Of a stretch of 64,000 bases of DNA, positions 8,246 through 17,103 are shown piece after piece. The position numbers and the translations under genes are program-made. Numbering within the stretch: position 1 is the first letter of the stretch; each line of letters opens with the position of its first letter. The DNA is from Roseofilum acuticapitatum BLCC-M154 (GTDB lineage: Bacteria; Cyanobacteriota; Cyanobacteriia; Cyanobacteriales; Desertifilaceae), in the NCBI RefSeq assembly GCF_030068475.1, contig NZ_JAQOSP010000063.1, positions 62,001-126,000 on the forward strand, written 5' to 3'. The notes below the pieces were generated by a model, which saw only the letters and a program-made list of their open reading frames with translations, ran no database searches and was not told the origin of the DNA.

Positions 8246-10477
8246 CTACGTTAGAGAACCCACACCAAGCTGGGGTACATCTTGAGATAAAGTCAATCTT
8301 TGATGAGCAGGGATTTCAATATCAAATCTTGCCCCTTGACCAAGTTTTGAATAACATTTCAACATCCCTTGATGATGTTCAACAATAATTTTATAGCTAA
8401 TAGATAACCCTAAACCTGTACCTTTTCCCACCGGTTTAGTCGTGAAAAATGGATCGAAAATCTTTTTTGCAGTTTCAACATCCATTCCCGGCCCATTATC
8501 ACTAATTTGAATTAAAATTTTGTCCGTTTCTATCTGATATTCAGTATGAATGGTTAAGATTCCATCTTCCATACTTGGTCTATCTTCATCCTCTATTACC
8601 CTCGACTCTAAAACTTCTATTCCATTGGCCAGAATATTCATAAAGACTTGATTGAGTTCCCCAGGGTAACATTCAACCAAAGGCAAATCCCCATATTCTT
8701 TTTTGATTTCAATCTTTGTTCCTTGATTATTTGCTCCTTTCAATCGATGCTGTAAAATTGACAAGGTACTTTCAATTCCTTCATGAATATTAGCTTCTTT
8801 TAAGTTAGCTTGATCGATTCTAGAAAAATTCTTTAAAGATAAAACAATTTCATGGATTCTACGAGTTCCCATATGCATAGATTCCACCAATTTAGGTAAG
8901 TCTTCTTTAATATATTCGAGATCAATATCCTCTGCTTTTTCCTGGATTTCGGGATGATTTAGTTGATTCTGTTCATACTCTTGAATCAAATCCAGTAAAT
9001 CTTGACAATAAGCCATTAAAGGAGAAAGATTACATTGAATAAAGCTCACTGGATTATTGATTTCATGGGCAATCCCAGCAACCATCTGCCCCAAGCTCGA
9101 CATTTTTTCCGCTTGAATCAAATGGGATTGAGCTTCTTTGAGATTACTCAAAGTATCTTGTAACTCTTCATTTTTGATTTGGATTTCTTGAGTCCGCTCT
9201 TCTACTAGCAATTCTAGATTTTTACTATAATTCTCTAAGGCCTTAAGAGAGTCTTTGAGAGAATCAGTCATTTCATTCAAAGTTTTAGATAAAATACCAA
9301 TTTCATCTCCTGATTCTACTGAGGCTTTAATATCAAGATTTCCAGCTCTGACTGAACGAGTAACTTCAGTTAATCTCTGAATTGGATCGGATATTGTTCG
9401 CCGCAATATTAGGGTCATCACCATGCCTAAACTTAGGATAAATAGGGAACCGACAAGGGTTTGCAGTTGGGAAGTATTTAAACTAGATACACCAGACTTT
9501 AATTCTGATGTAAATTGTGATTCTTGAGTCTCGACAATATAATTTAATATGATTAGCATTTCTTTGGCGATCGGTTCAGCTTTAATTTGATATACATAAA
9601 GATCCTCTCGATAGCGATCGCCCTCCATAATCAGCAGTATTTTCTCTATGATATCCTCTATTTTCAAGAATTTTTCAGTAACTTCATCTAGATATTCTTG
9701 CTGATCTTGACTGAGTAAATCAGCCCGATCGTTGAGAAAATTTAAACTTGATTGAGTGCGACGGTAATGAGCAACATAATCAAAACGATATTTCTCTTGT
9801 CTGGTGGTAATATAATTTCTGATATCAGCGATCAATAGAGAAAAATTTATTCTTAACTCAATAGATTCTGTAAATAAATCAAGATTAGAACCTGACAAAA
9901 ACTTTTCATTTTGTTCCTGACTGATTTTGTCCACATTATCTAGAATTTGAAGCGCTAAAATTTCGCCTTCTTCTTCCCAAAGGCGAAAAGCAGGTTCACT
10001 CTCAAATCGATTGTCTTTTAAGTCAAATAGATAAGGAGGTAATTCAGACCAAACTTCATAAAACTTACGCAAGTTTTTTAATTGTTCTAGCTGTACAGGT
10101 GCTTGCCATTCTTGAAATAAGACCTCCATTTCTGCTAAATTTTGTTCAAAGTCATGCCGCGATTCTTGATACTGTTGTCGAAAAATAGAATCTCCGGTCA
10201 CTAAATAAGCCCGGACATTAGAGAGCATTTTCAATAAATCACTTTGTGCTTCTGAAGAAGATAAGGCGATCGGCATTCGCAATTCTTGTGTGCGGTTAAT
10301 ATTTAAAGTAGCTTGTACGCTACTCCAATAATTAACTCCCATAATTAAAAAAGTTACCCCAATCAATCCGCCAAAAGCAAAATTGAGTTTGTCTTTAATT
10401 GTAATTTTTTGTCTTCTTATGATCTTCAGGGTTCGAGCGGTCGATAACTGGAACTGCCTAGTAATTTTATTGAACAT
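8246..10477 (-). CDS. Membrane sensor histidine kinase
   Basis: 743 residues: TM1 at ~34-54, a long helical periplasmic sensor region (~55-335, CHASE3/four-helix-bundle-like), TM2 at ~336-356, HAMP (~357-410), a coiled coil, a HisKA dimerisation box with the phospho-accepting His in [17 protein letters not shown], and a HATPase domain with ISDNGPGMD and [14 protein letters not shown]. It should autophosphorylate and pass phosphate to a response regulator, but none is encoded here. The gene lies 33 bp downstream of a TRAP-type solute-binding lipoprotein on the same strand, which suggests the lipoprotein is its ligand-sensing partner (inference). Only one HIP1 site occurs in the 2.2-kb gene. 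Confidence 0.92.
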   Translation of the reverse strand: MFNKITRQFQLSTARTLKIIRRQKITIKDKLNFAFGGLIGVTFLIMGVNYWSSVQATLNINRTQELRMPIALSSSEAQSDLLKMLSNVRAYLVTGDSIFRQQYQESRHDFEQNLAEMEVLFQEWQAPVQLEQLKNLRKFYEVWSELPPYLFDLKDNRFESEPAFRLWEEEGEILALQILDNVDKISQEQNEKFLSGSNLDLFTESIELRINFSLLIADIRNYITTRQEKYRFDYVAHYRRTQSSLNFLNDRADLLSQDQQEYLDEVTEKFLKIEDIIEKILLIMEGDRYREDLYVYQIKAEPIAKEMLIILNYIVETQESQFTSELKSGVSSLNTSQLQTLVGSLFILSLGMVMTLILRRTISDPIQRLTEVTRSVRAGNLDIKASVESGDEIGILSKTLNEMTDSLKDSLKALENYSKNLELLVEERTQEIQIKNEELQDTLSNLKEAQSHLIQAEKMSSLGQMVAGIAHEINNPVSFIQCNLSPLMAYCQDLLDLIQEYEQNQLNHPEIQEKAEDIDLEYIKEDLPKLVESMHMGTRRIHEIVLSLKNFSRIDQANLKEANIHEGIESTLSILQHRLKGANNQGTKIEIKKEYGDLPLVECYPGELNQVFMNILANGIEVLESRVIEDEDRPSMEDGILTIHTEYQIETDKILIQISDNGPGMDVETAKKIFDPFFTTKPVGKGTGLGLSISYKIIVEHHQGMLKCYSKLGQGARFDIEIPAHQRLTLSQDVPQLGVGSLT

Positions 10478-10510
10478 AACTAATAGTTGTCAGAGAAAAT
10501 GAATCCTGAA

Positions 10511-11632
10511 TTAATTGAGATCGGCCATTCTCGATGTAAAACTTGCATAGGTGAGTTCATTCGTTTTATACCATTTGGAAATGGGAGATTTAAATTTTTT
10601 CCATTGTTGATAGAGTGTAGCAAAATCTTCATTATTTGATGCGTACTCGTCATAAAGTTCTAAGGCAATTTGGTAAGTCTGCTCTAAAATATCTTGACTG
10701 TAGGGGAGTAACTCAGTGCCACTTAAAACCATTCGTTCTAAGGCTTCTCCATTGGCTGCATCATATCGACTAGTAGTTAAGAAATAGGCTTCTAGGGCAG
10801 CAGAACGAAAAATTTCTTGGTATGATTTGGGCAGCCGATCCCATTGGCTACGATTAACTAAAGCGACGAGGACGGCAGAGGGTTCCCACCAACCCGGATA
10901 GTAGTAGTAAGGGGCTACACGGTTGAGTCCTAGCTTTTCATCATCATAGGGCCCAATCCACTCAGCAGCATCTATTTTTCCTTGTTCTAAAGCAGGAAAA
11001 ATTTCATCTCCAGGTAACACTTGGACTTCACAGCCGAGTCGTTCTAGTATTTTACCCCCTAAACCAGGAATTCGCATTTTTAAGCCATTGAGATCGTCAA
11101 CGGTATTAATTTTGCGATTAAACCATCCTCCCATTTGTATGCCCGTATTACCGGCAGGAAAGGCATTCACACCGAAACCTTGATAGATTTTTTGCATTGC
11201 CTCTAGTCCTCCCCCGTAAAAAAACCAGGCATGATGCTGTTGAAGGTTCATGCCCAAGGGTAGTCCAGAAATGAGTCCCAGGGCAGGATTACGGTCAAAG
11301 TAAAAGAGAAGACTGCTATGACCACATTCTACGGTTCCAGCCAGTACACCATCAAGGATTTGTAGGGGAGAAATAATTTCATTAGCAGGATAGGGCGTAA
11401 TTGTGAAGCGGCCTTCGGTCATTTGTTCGACGCGCCGACAGAGAATTTCTGCGGCTCCAAAGAGAATGTCTAGGGATTTGGGCCAACTGGTGGCCATGCG
11501 CCAGCGAATGAGGGGTTGGCTGGGGGTGGATTCGGGAGTAGGTTCAGGGGGGTTGGGGGATTGACAGGCGGTGATACTATAGGTTGTGGCTGCACCTAGG
11601 GCGATTTTACGGATCAGGTTTCGACGTTTCAT
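10511..11632 (-). CDS. TRAP-type (DctP family) solute-binding lipoprotein
   Basis: The N-terminus MKRRNLIRKIALGAATTY with the lipobox SITAC (Cys ~23) indicates a lipoprotein; the twin Arg could also allow Tat export. A proline-rich tether follows, then a DctP-type periplasmic binding fold: RWRMATSWPKSLD, VECGHSSLLFYFDRNPALG, MRIPGLGGKILERLG and DAAEWIGPYDDEKLG. These resemble the 2-oxoacid/monocarboxylate-binding TRAP branch. No DctQ or DctM membrane subunit is encoded in the window, so transport would need distant partners. The close downstream histidine kinase suggests a sensory role instead. The start ATG 11632 lies only 11 bp from the divergent holA start. Confidence 0.88.
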   Translation of the reverse strand: MKRRNLIRKIALGAATTYSITACQSPNPPEPTPESTPSQPLIRWRMATSWPKSLDILFGAAEILCRRVEQMTEGRFTITPYPANEIISPLQILDGVLAGTVECGHSSLLFYFDRNPALGLISGLPLGMNLQQHHAWFFYGGGLEAMQKIYQGFGVNAFPAGNTGIQMGGWFNRKINTVDDLNGLKMRIPGLGGKILERLGCEVQVLPGDEIFPALEQGKIDAAEWIGPYDDEKLGLNRVAPYYYYPGWWEPSAVLVALVNRSQWDRLPKSYQEIFRSAALEAYFLTTSRYDAANGEALERMVLSGTELLPYSQDILEQTYQIALELYDEYASNNEDFATLYQQWKKFKSPISKWYKTNELTYASFTSRMADLN

Positions 11633-11643
11633 GGTTTAGGTTG

Positions 11644-12627
11644 ATGCCTATTTATGTATATTGGGGAGATGATGGGTTTGCTATGGAGCAGGCGGTTAAG
11701 CAGTTACGCGATCGCTTGCTTGATCGCAGTTGGATTTCGTTTAATTATACTGAGGTCTTGCCAGATCAGCCAGGTAGTGTGATGGAAGCCTTAAACCAGG
11801 CGATGACTCCCCCTTTTGGCTCAGGAAATCGTTTGGTCTGGTTGGTGAATACATCGTTGTTTCAGCAAACTTCTGGAAGTCTGTTGGCTGAGTTAGAGCG
11901 GACTCTACCGGTTCTTTTAGAATCATCTGTGCTATTACTGACTGTAACCGGAAAACCGGATCAACGGTTAAAAGTGACGAAACTGCTGCAAAAGTATGCT
12001 GAATTTCGTGAATTTGCCTTAATTCCGCCCTGGAAGACGGATTTGCTGTTACAACGGGTTCAGGAGATGGCGAGTCAAGAGGGGGTAAAATTAACTCAGG
12101 GAGGGGCGGAAGTTTTGAGTCAGTCGGTGGGTAATGATACTCGTCGATTGGTGAATGAGTTGCAGAAGTTGGCACTGTATCATGCTGATGGGGGTGTGTT
12201 GAGTCACCAGGATGTGGAGCGGTTGGTGGTCTCGAATACGCAAACGAGTTTAGAATTGGCCCAGGCGATCGCTAAAGGTGAGGTAGATCGCAGTTTAAGT
12301 TTGATTGAGGGTCTACTCCAGAGGAATGAACCGGCTTTAAGGGTTGTGGCTACCCTGGTGGGGCAGTTTCGGACGTGGTTCTGGGTTAAATTGATGGTTG
12401 AGAGTGGGGAAAGAGACGATCGCCAAATTGCCCAAGCTGCTGAGGTCAATAATCCTAAACGGGTCTATTTTCTCAAAAAAGAGGTGCGATCGCTCCCTTT
12501 GACCTCCTTACAACAGACTCTACCCCTTCTACTCTCCCTAGAGTGGGGACTCAAGCAGGGAAAACCCGAACGGGAAATTCTCCAGAGTCACATTATCCAG
12601 ATATGTCAGCTCTATCGGAAGTCTTAA
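11644..12627 (+). CDS. holA: DNA polymerase III delta subunit
   Basis: HolA opens the sliding clamp within the clamp loader. The family start MPIYVYWGDDGFAMEQAV and the central ANDTRRL-like motif (SVGNDTRRLVNELQKL) are present, followed by the C-terminal collar region (SLIEGLLQRNEPALRVVATLVGQFR, in parts). The 327-aa length from ATG 11644 fits; a longer frame back to 11584 would overlap the divergent lipoprotein gene and lacks homology. With just 11 bp between the two divergent starts, the promoter must lie inside the neighbouring coding sequence. A hairpin including the stop codon (12621-12641) may end the transcript. Confidence 0.88.
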   Translation: MPIYVYWGDDGFAMEQAVKQLRDRLLDRSWISFNYTEVLPDQPGSVMEALNQAMTPPFGSGNRLVWLVNTSLFQQTSGSLLAELERTLPVLLESSVLLLTVTGKPDQRLKVTKLLQKYAEFREFALIPPWKTDLLLQRVQEMASQEGVKLTQGGAEVLSQSVGNDTRRLVNELQKLALYHADGGVLSHQDVERLVVSNTQTSLELAQAIAKGEVDRSLSLIEGLLQRNEPALRVVATLVGQFRTWFWVKLMVESGERDDRQIAQAAEVNNPKRVYFLKKEVRSLPLTSLQQTLPLLLSLEWGLKQGKPEREILQSHIIQICQLYRKS

Positions 12628-12641
12628 CGTACAATTAAGAC
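12621..12641 (+). terminator. Hairpin over the holA stop codon
   Basis: GTCTTAA and TTAAGAC form a 7-bp stem with a 7-nt loop. The holA stop TAA is the last part of the left arm. A tandem 12-bp repeat, AAGACTTAATCT twice (12637-12660), overlaps the right arm. There is no strong T-tract, so termination is uncertain. Confidence 0.4.
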
Positions 12642-12665
12642 TTAATCTAAGACTTAATCTGGTGA

Positions 12666-12714
12666 CCAGCCCCCAGCGCTATAGAGGATACCCAGCCATC
12701 TGGGGGAGAGCTGG
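12666..12714 (+). other. Structured intergenic hairpin
   Basis: CCAGCCCCCAG (12666-12676) pairs with CTGGGGG plus GCTGG (12700-12714, with a short bulge), giving a stable 11-12 bp stem with a 23-nt loop between holA and the next gene. No T-tract follows. It could be a processed leader hairpin of the gene at 12776 or a small RNA; it matches no RNA family I recognise. Confidence 0.4.
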
Positions 12715-12775
12715 AACTTCACCCTCCTAAAAGAATTCAAAAGAGTTGATAGTCTTGTGTTTTGAAAGCGCCATC

Positions 12776-13285
12776 ATGAATGATTCCTTTAATTTTCAAT
12801 TGCTACTTCGGTCTTCTGGTCGATTCGGATTTCATCGTCAATCGATCTGCCGGACGTTGCTCGCCACTCTATTATCGGTATGTGGAGGATTGACTGGGGC
12901 CAACACTGCACAAGCTCAATTTAATTCTCCTGTACAAATGTCTAACTTTGTGCAATCGGTTTTGGAGATTGAATTGGCTCGTGAAACGGCTTTGCAGAAT
13001 ACTCAAGCACTGGTCTCAACCGGAAATAGACCTGTTTTTGATTGTAACCTAGAGGCAGGAACGGTGAGTAATACGGCGGGAATTCCTCCAACTATGATTA
13101 GCTATTTACAAAATTTTTGTAGTCAATCACAAACGGTTTTAGAAGAGCATGATTTGTCCCCAGAAGAGTTTCGTCAAATGACTATGATGTATGGGAAAAA
13201 CCCCATGCAGTATCCTCAAATCACGCAAGCTTTTCAGCAATTGTGTCAAAATAGCCGATATTCACAATTACAGATTTGCCGTTAA
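12776..13285 (+). CDS. Exported protein, possibly DUF4168-like
   Basis: 169 residues with a long N-region, a hydrophobic segment (TLLATLLSVCGGLTG) and a probable signal-peptidase site at ANTAQA. The mature part is helical: NFVQSVLEIELARETALQ, four cysteines spread over the domain, and LSPEEFRQMTMMYGKNPMQYPQITQAFQQL. This resembles the DUF4168 pattern of an N-terminal helix and a C-terminal FNQI-type repeat, but I am not certain. ATG 12776 is chosen over an upstream TTG 12746. No partner is evident in the neighbourhood. Confidence 0.65.
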   Translation: MNDSFNFQLLLRSSGRFGFHRQSICRTLLATLLSVCGGLTGANTAQAQFNSPVQMSNFVQSVLEIELARETALQNTQALVSTGNRPVFDCNLEAGTVSNTAGIPPTMISYLQNFCSQSQTVLEEHDLSPEEFRQMTMMYGKNPMQYPQITQAFQQLCQNSRYSQLQICR

Positions 13286-13338
13286 CAGATTGAGAAGGAC
13301 AGATCTTTAAGGGAGTTTGATAGAAAACTAAGGCAACG

Positions 13339-13376
13339 GCAGGAGGCGATCGCGGCTATGCCTAGAGATCGCCTGC
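13339..13376. other. HIP1-containing hairpin
   Basis: GCAGG..CGATC pairs with GATCGCCTGC around a loop (one AGG bulge), 53 bp after the preceding stop codon. It could act as a weak terminator for the exported-protein gene. The stem includes a HIP1 octamer, so the pairing may partly reflect HIP1 palindromy. Confidence 0.35.
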
Positions 13377-13440
13377 TAGAGATTATATTCGAGAGAAATA
13401 AAAAATACCCATAAAATCCCAATTGATTAAAAGGGGAGTG

Positions 13441-13659
13441 TTGACCTTTGGACAACTTATCTTGAGAATGTTAAAATCAACTCTATTCAGAATAGGATTA
13501 GAGATAACTAATATTTCCGGCTGGAAGAGCATCTGAGTCTCAGAGCGCGTCAGGTTGTAGTCGCCATCTACTATCCCCCTGTTTCCTAGCTTGGGAATGG
13601 CTCACATTAGATTTGAGACTCAAGATTCCACCTGCGATCGAGGCAGCCAAGGTTAAACT
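13441..13659 (+). promoter_or_regulatory. Long, possibly structured leader of the first exopolysaccharide gene
   Basis: This is most of the 374-bp gap before the sugar-phosphate transferase gene. TTGACC (13441) and GAGAAT (13464) with 17-bp spacing could be a promoter. The ~185-nt leader holds TGAGTCTCA (13534-13542), exactly complementary to TGAGACTCA (13614-13622), and the first copy can instead fold locally as CTGAG/CTCAG, so two exclusive structures are possible. A smaller TTTCC/GGGAA hairpin lies inside. No known riboswitch consensus is recognised. Confidence 0.4.
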
Positions 13660-15153
13660 ATGTCAGATAATCTGCCCCAGACTCCTTACAAAACCCATCA
13701 ATCACACCGTACTCACGTTGATTTGCGTGTTCCCACCATTGTCGGTTTGCGACGAGGGCTGATCGTTGCTTGGCTGAGAATTATGGCTTTTCTGTGCTTA
13801 GATACGGTGATGATTTCTTTGGCTTGGAAGAGTGCAAAAGTGATTGTAGAACAAGTCCAGTGGTTAGATCATGTTCCCTCCTTTCACTTATTGGCCTACA
13901 CTCCAGAGCAACCCGGCTTTCTATTTCCAATCTTGTGGATTACGGTAGGGATGATTGCCACAGGAGGATTATATGGCGATCGCGGTAGTCGTCGTCAGTT
14001 TGGTCATTTACTTAGAAGTATTACCTTTGCTCAAGGGGTCTTAATCGTCATTGCCTTTATCTATCAACCGGGTCTGATTATTTCTCGGTCGATGTTCTTC
14101 CTATCCTGGTTATTTGTGATTTTATATGTTGGCACAGCACGGTTAATTGCCGAAGCCATGATTACCAATCTTCGTCGCCAGGGTCGAGTGCCTCGTCGGA
14201 TTTTTCTGATCGGTAATTCCAAAGATACCCTAATTGCTAAAATTGCCCTAAAACTCGATAGCAATAAAGAGTTTACGATCGCGGGACAACTGGATCTATC
14301 TCTACAAAGCAATACCAATCAATGGTCTCACGTTCTTGAAGAAATTCAATCTCTGGGTGTGGGAGAAGTATTTTTCTGTTCCTGGAATGTCGTCGGCAAT
14401 ATTATGCCCCTTTACTGGAGTTTGAAAAATGCCGGAATTGCTCTAAGAATTTTGCCCATTGGTCTAGAAGTTCCCCATCATAATCCCAAAATTGAGATGA
14501 TTGGCGGAATGCCCAGTATTCAGTTTCAGCCTCCGGGTTTATTGGGCAGTGATTTTTGGATGAAGCGGACGTTTGATGTCTTGGTATCGTTGCTGATTTT
14601 ACTCTTAGGGAGTCCTCTCTTCATTGCTCTGGCGATCGCCATCAAAATCGATTCCCCAGGGCCGATCTTCTTTAAGCAAACGCGCATGGGACTCAAGGGG
14701 AGACACTTTAAGGTCTGGAAATACCGCACCATGGTCATCAATGCTGATCAGTTGATGAAGGAACTCGAAGCTAAAAATGAAATTAAAGGGGGAGTTCTGT
14801 TCAAAATGAAAGATGACCCGCGAATTACCAGAGTCGGTAAATTTTTACGCCGCTATAGCTTGGATGAATTGCCCCAAATTGTGAATGTTTTGATTGGGGA
14901 AATGAGTCTAGTTGGCCCTCGCCCTTTGCCTTTGCGAGATGTGGAAGGATTTGCCGAACACCACTTTATGCGCCACAATGTTCTGCCGGGAATTACGGGG
15001 CTTTGGCAAGTTTCGGGGCGATCGGATATCAAAAACTTTGAAGATGCCTATAAATTGGATATGTCTTACATTAATAATTGGTCGTTAGCCCTTGATTTTG
15101 AGATTTTATTGAAAACAGTGCAGGTGGTTTTAGGGCGCAGGGGAGCATATTAA
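13660..15153 (+). CDS. Polyprenyl glycosylphosphotransferase (WcaJ/ExoY type)
   Basis: Starts exopolysaccharide synthesis by moving a sugar-1-phosphate from a UDP-sugar to undecaprenyl phosphate at the inner membrane. Four to five TM helices occupy ~35-150, then a nucleotide-binding-like middle domain, then the catalytic bacterial sugar transferase domain from ~300: an amphipathic re-entrant helix (VSLLILLLGSPLFIALAIAI), KVWKYRTMV, YSLDELPQ and EMSLVGPRPLP with its Asp-Glu pair and Pro-Arg-Pro motif. Length (497 aa) is typical of the full WcaJ class. It is the first gene of the 27-kb polysaccharide locus and sits behind a long leader. Confidence 0.92.
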   Translation: MSDNLPQTPYKTHQSHRTHVDLRVPTIVGLRRGLIVAWLRIMAFLCLDTVMISLAWKSAKVIVEQVQWLDHVPSFHLLAYTPEQPGFLFPILWITVGMIATGGLYGDRGSRRQFGHLLRSITFAQGVLIVIAFIYQPGLIISRSMFFLSWLFVILYVGTARLIAEAMITNLRRQGRVPRRIFLIGNSKDTLIAKIALKLDSNKEFTIAGQLDLSLQSNTNQWSHVLEEIQSLGVGEVFFCSWNVVGNIMPLYWSLKNAGIALRILPIGLEVPHHNPKIEMIGGMPSIQFQPPGLLGSDFWMKRTFDVLVSLLILLLGSPLFIALAIAIKIDSPGPIFFKQTRMGLKGRHFKVWKYRTMVINADQLMKELEAKNEIKGGVLFKMKDDPRITRVGKFLRRYSLDELPQIVNVLIGEMSLVGPRPLPLRDVEGFAEHHFMRHNVLPGITGLWQVSGRSDIKNFEDAYKLDMSYINNWSLALDFEILLKTVQVVLGRRGAY

Positions 15154-15187
15154 ATAGAACCACAGAGACACGGAAAACACAAAGAGG

Positions 15188-15994
15188 TTAGCCATAGCGG
15201 AGTTCGTTTTCTGGCGGAGTGGCGCTATCTGGATCGAATTTACGCAAGCCCAAAATCTGTAAGCTTAACAGCCAAACATAGTAGGGATTGAGGAAAACAT
15301 AGCGTTTCCAGAGCCGTTTGGGTTCTTGAATGAGGCGATAGAACCATTCTAATCCCACAGCTTGCAGGGTCGGGGGGGCTTGGGGCAGGAGTCCGGCATG
15401 GAAGTCGAAGGCTGCACCGACGGCTAAAAGGGGCATGGAAAGGCGATCGCGGTATTCATAGGCCCAGACTTCTTGGCGAGGACAGCCTAAACCGACTAGG
15501 GTAATGGCTGCTCCACTGTCTTTGATGGTTTGGCTAATTTCTTGTTGTTCTTCGGCGCTGGTTTGCCGGAAGCGGGAGGGCTGAGACCCGGCGATTTTGA
15601 GCTGAGGGTAGCGATCGCCCAAATTTCGAGAAAAAGCATCTAAAACTTCTTGTCGAGACCCGTACAGGTAAATGGGCAGCCCCTCCTGAGCCGCTCGCTC
15701 GCAGACCCTCAAGGTTAAATTGGGGCCGTATACCCGGTCGGATAATCCCGCTTTATGAAGAAAATTCAGCGCCCAACGCACGGGTTGCCCATCGGGACAA
15801 ATTAAATCCATATGGTTGAGCCGGAAGCGGTGGGTATTATCCAGAACGCCCGTCATTACCCCATGAACAGCAAGGGCAGAAACCGATAGCCCTTTTTTTT
15901 CTTTGGCGGCTTGAATAATTAGCTCTACTGCTCCTTCATAATCAATGATATTGACGAGAACGCCCAGAATATTCCGCTTGCCAGCATCAATCAT
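15188..15994 (-). CDS. WecG/TagA/CpsF family glycosyltransferase
   Basis: 268 residues with the GT26 motifs CPDGQPVRWAL and VGLGCPRQEVWAYEYRDRL and a conserved AVGAAFDFHAGL segment. Family members add N-acetylmannosaminuronic acid or a similar sugar to a lipid-linked intermediate as an early membrane-associated step. The ATG directly abuts the TAA of the upstream epimerase-like gene (no spacer), so the two are translationally coupled. It converges with the initiating transferase gene and probably adds the second sugar (inference). Confidence 0.88.
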   Translation of the reverse strand: MIDAGKRNILGVLVNIIDYEGAVELIIQAAKEKKGLSVSALAVHGVMTGVLDNTHRFRLNHMDLICPDGQPVRWALNFLHKAGLSDRVYGPNLTLRVCERAAQEGLPIYLYGSRQEVLDAFSRNLGDRYPQLKIAGSQPSRFRQTSAEEQQEISQTIKDSGAAITLVGLGCPRQEVWAYEYRDRLSMPLLAVGAAFDFHAGLLPQAPPTLQAVGLEWFYRLIQEPKRLWKRYVFLNPYYVWLLSLQILGLRKFDPDSATPPENELRYG

Positions 15995-17071
15995 TTAGAT
16001 CGTCTCCTTTTCCCAACGTTCTTGATTAAATTCGTAAATTTCCCGCAAGATTTGGGTCACATCATATTGGTGTTTCCAGTTGGGATAATGATTGGCAAAC
16101 TTAGCATTATCACTAATCCACCAGATATGATCGCCAATGCGGTTGGTTTCCGAATACGTCCAATTTAAATCTTTGCCGGTGATTTCCTGACAAATTTTAA
16201 TCGCTTCGAGCATGGAGCAGTTGCTATAGCGCCCGCCCCCGGTATTGTAAACTTCGCCGACTCGCGGCGCTTGGAAGAAGGCATCAAAGGCATTGATTAA
16301 GTCGGCGCTGTGGATATTGTCCCGCACTTGTTTACCCTTGTAGCCAAAGACGGTATAGGGTTTGCCGGTGACGGTGCATTTCATTAAATAGGCGAGAAAC
16401 CCGTGCAGTTGCGTTCCGGAATGATTGGGCCCGGTGAGACATCCGCCGCGAAAACAGGCGGTTGGGATCTGGAAATAGCGACCATATTCTTGCACCAGCA
16501 CATCCGCAGCAACTTTAGACGCGCCGAATAAACTATGGGTGGTTTGGTCTATGGACATATCTTCCCGAATGCCGGTGTTGTAGGTATGTTCGGGGTCAAT
16601 TTCCCATCGGGTTTCTTGTTCGATGAGGGGCAAGCGGTTGGGAGTGTCGCCGTAGACTTTGTTGGTGGAGGTGAAGATAAAGGGAGCTTCGGGGGCAAAG
16701 TCGCGGGTCGCTTGCAGGAGGTTCAGGGTTCCGTTGGCGTTAACGGTGAAGTCCATTTGGGGGTCGCGAGCGGCCCAGTCGTGGGAGGGTTGGGCGGCGG
16801 TATGGACGATGAGGGCGATATCTTTACTGTAGTCTTGGAAGAGTTTGGCGATCGCCTCGCGATCGCGAATATCCAGTTCTAAATGCTTGTATTGTTTGCC
16901 CAAAGAACTCTCTAATCTCTGGCGGTTCCACGTCGTCGAGGCATCATCCCCAAAAAATACCCGCCGCATATCATTGTCAATTCCGACAATTTCTAAGCCC
17001 TTTCCGGCAAAGAATTTGGAGGCTTCGGAGCCAATTAAACCCGCAGAACCAGTGATAATCGCGATACTCAT
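15995..17071 (-). CDS. NAD-dependent sugar epimerase, CDP-tyvelose/paratose 2-epimerase-like
   Basis: Extended short-chain dehydrogenase. The N-terminal [17 protein letters not shown] binds [18 protein letters not shown] and the [16 protein letters not shown] segment line the active site, and [23 protein letters not shown] carries the Tyr/Lys region. The insertion [19 protein letters not shown] is characteristic of CDP-tyvelose-2-epimerase-type enzymes. The true substrate is open, because no CDP-glucose dehydratase or CDP-paratose synthase is in the window. It is the first gene of a coupled two-gene unit with the WecG-like transferase. Confidence 0.85.
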   Translation of the reverse strand: MSIAIITGSAGLIGSEASKFFAGKGLEIVGIDNDMRRVFFGDDASTTWNRQRLESSLGKQYKHLELDIRDREAIAKLFQDYSKDIALIVHTAAQPSHDWAARDPQMDFTVNANGTLNLLQATRDFAPEAPFIFTSTNKVYGDTPNRLPLIEQETRWEIDPEHTYNTGIREDMSIDQTTHSLFGASKVAADVLVQEYGRYFQIPTACFRGGCLTGPNHSGTQLHGFLAYLMKCTVTGKPYTVFGYKGKQVRDNIHSADLINAFDAFFQAPRVGEVYNTGGGRYSNCSMLEAIKICQEITGKDLNWTYSETNRIGDHIWWISDNAKFANHYPNWKHQYDVTQILREIYEFNQERWEKETI

Positions 17072-17103
17072 AAGTTACTCCTGAAAATCATTCATAATAA
17101 TTT

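Noticed and set aside
11741-12175. 144-aa ORF antisense to holA
   Set aside because: Low-complexity proline-rich product fully inside a well-supported gene on the other strand.
12746-12775. Longer N-terminus for the DUF4168-like protein from TTG 12746
   Set aside because: The ATG at 12776 is followed by an ordinary signal peptide; the extension has no support.
16535-16882. 115-aa glycine/valine-rich ORF antisense to the epimerase-like gene
   Set aside because: Amino acid composition is that of a shadow frame of a conserved gene; no start signals.
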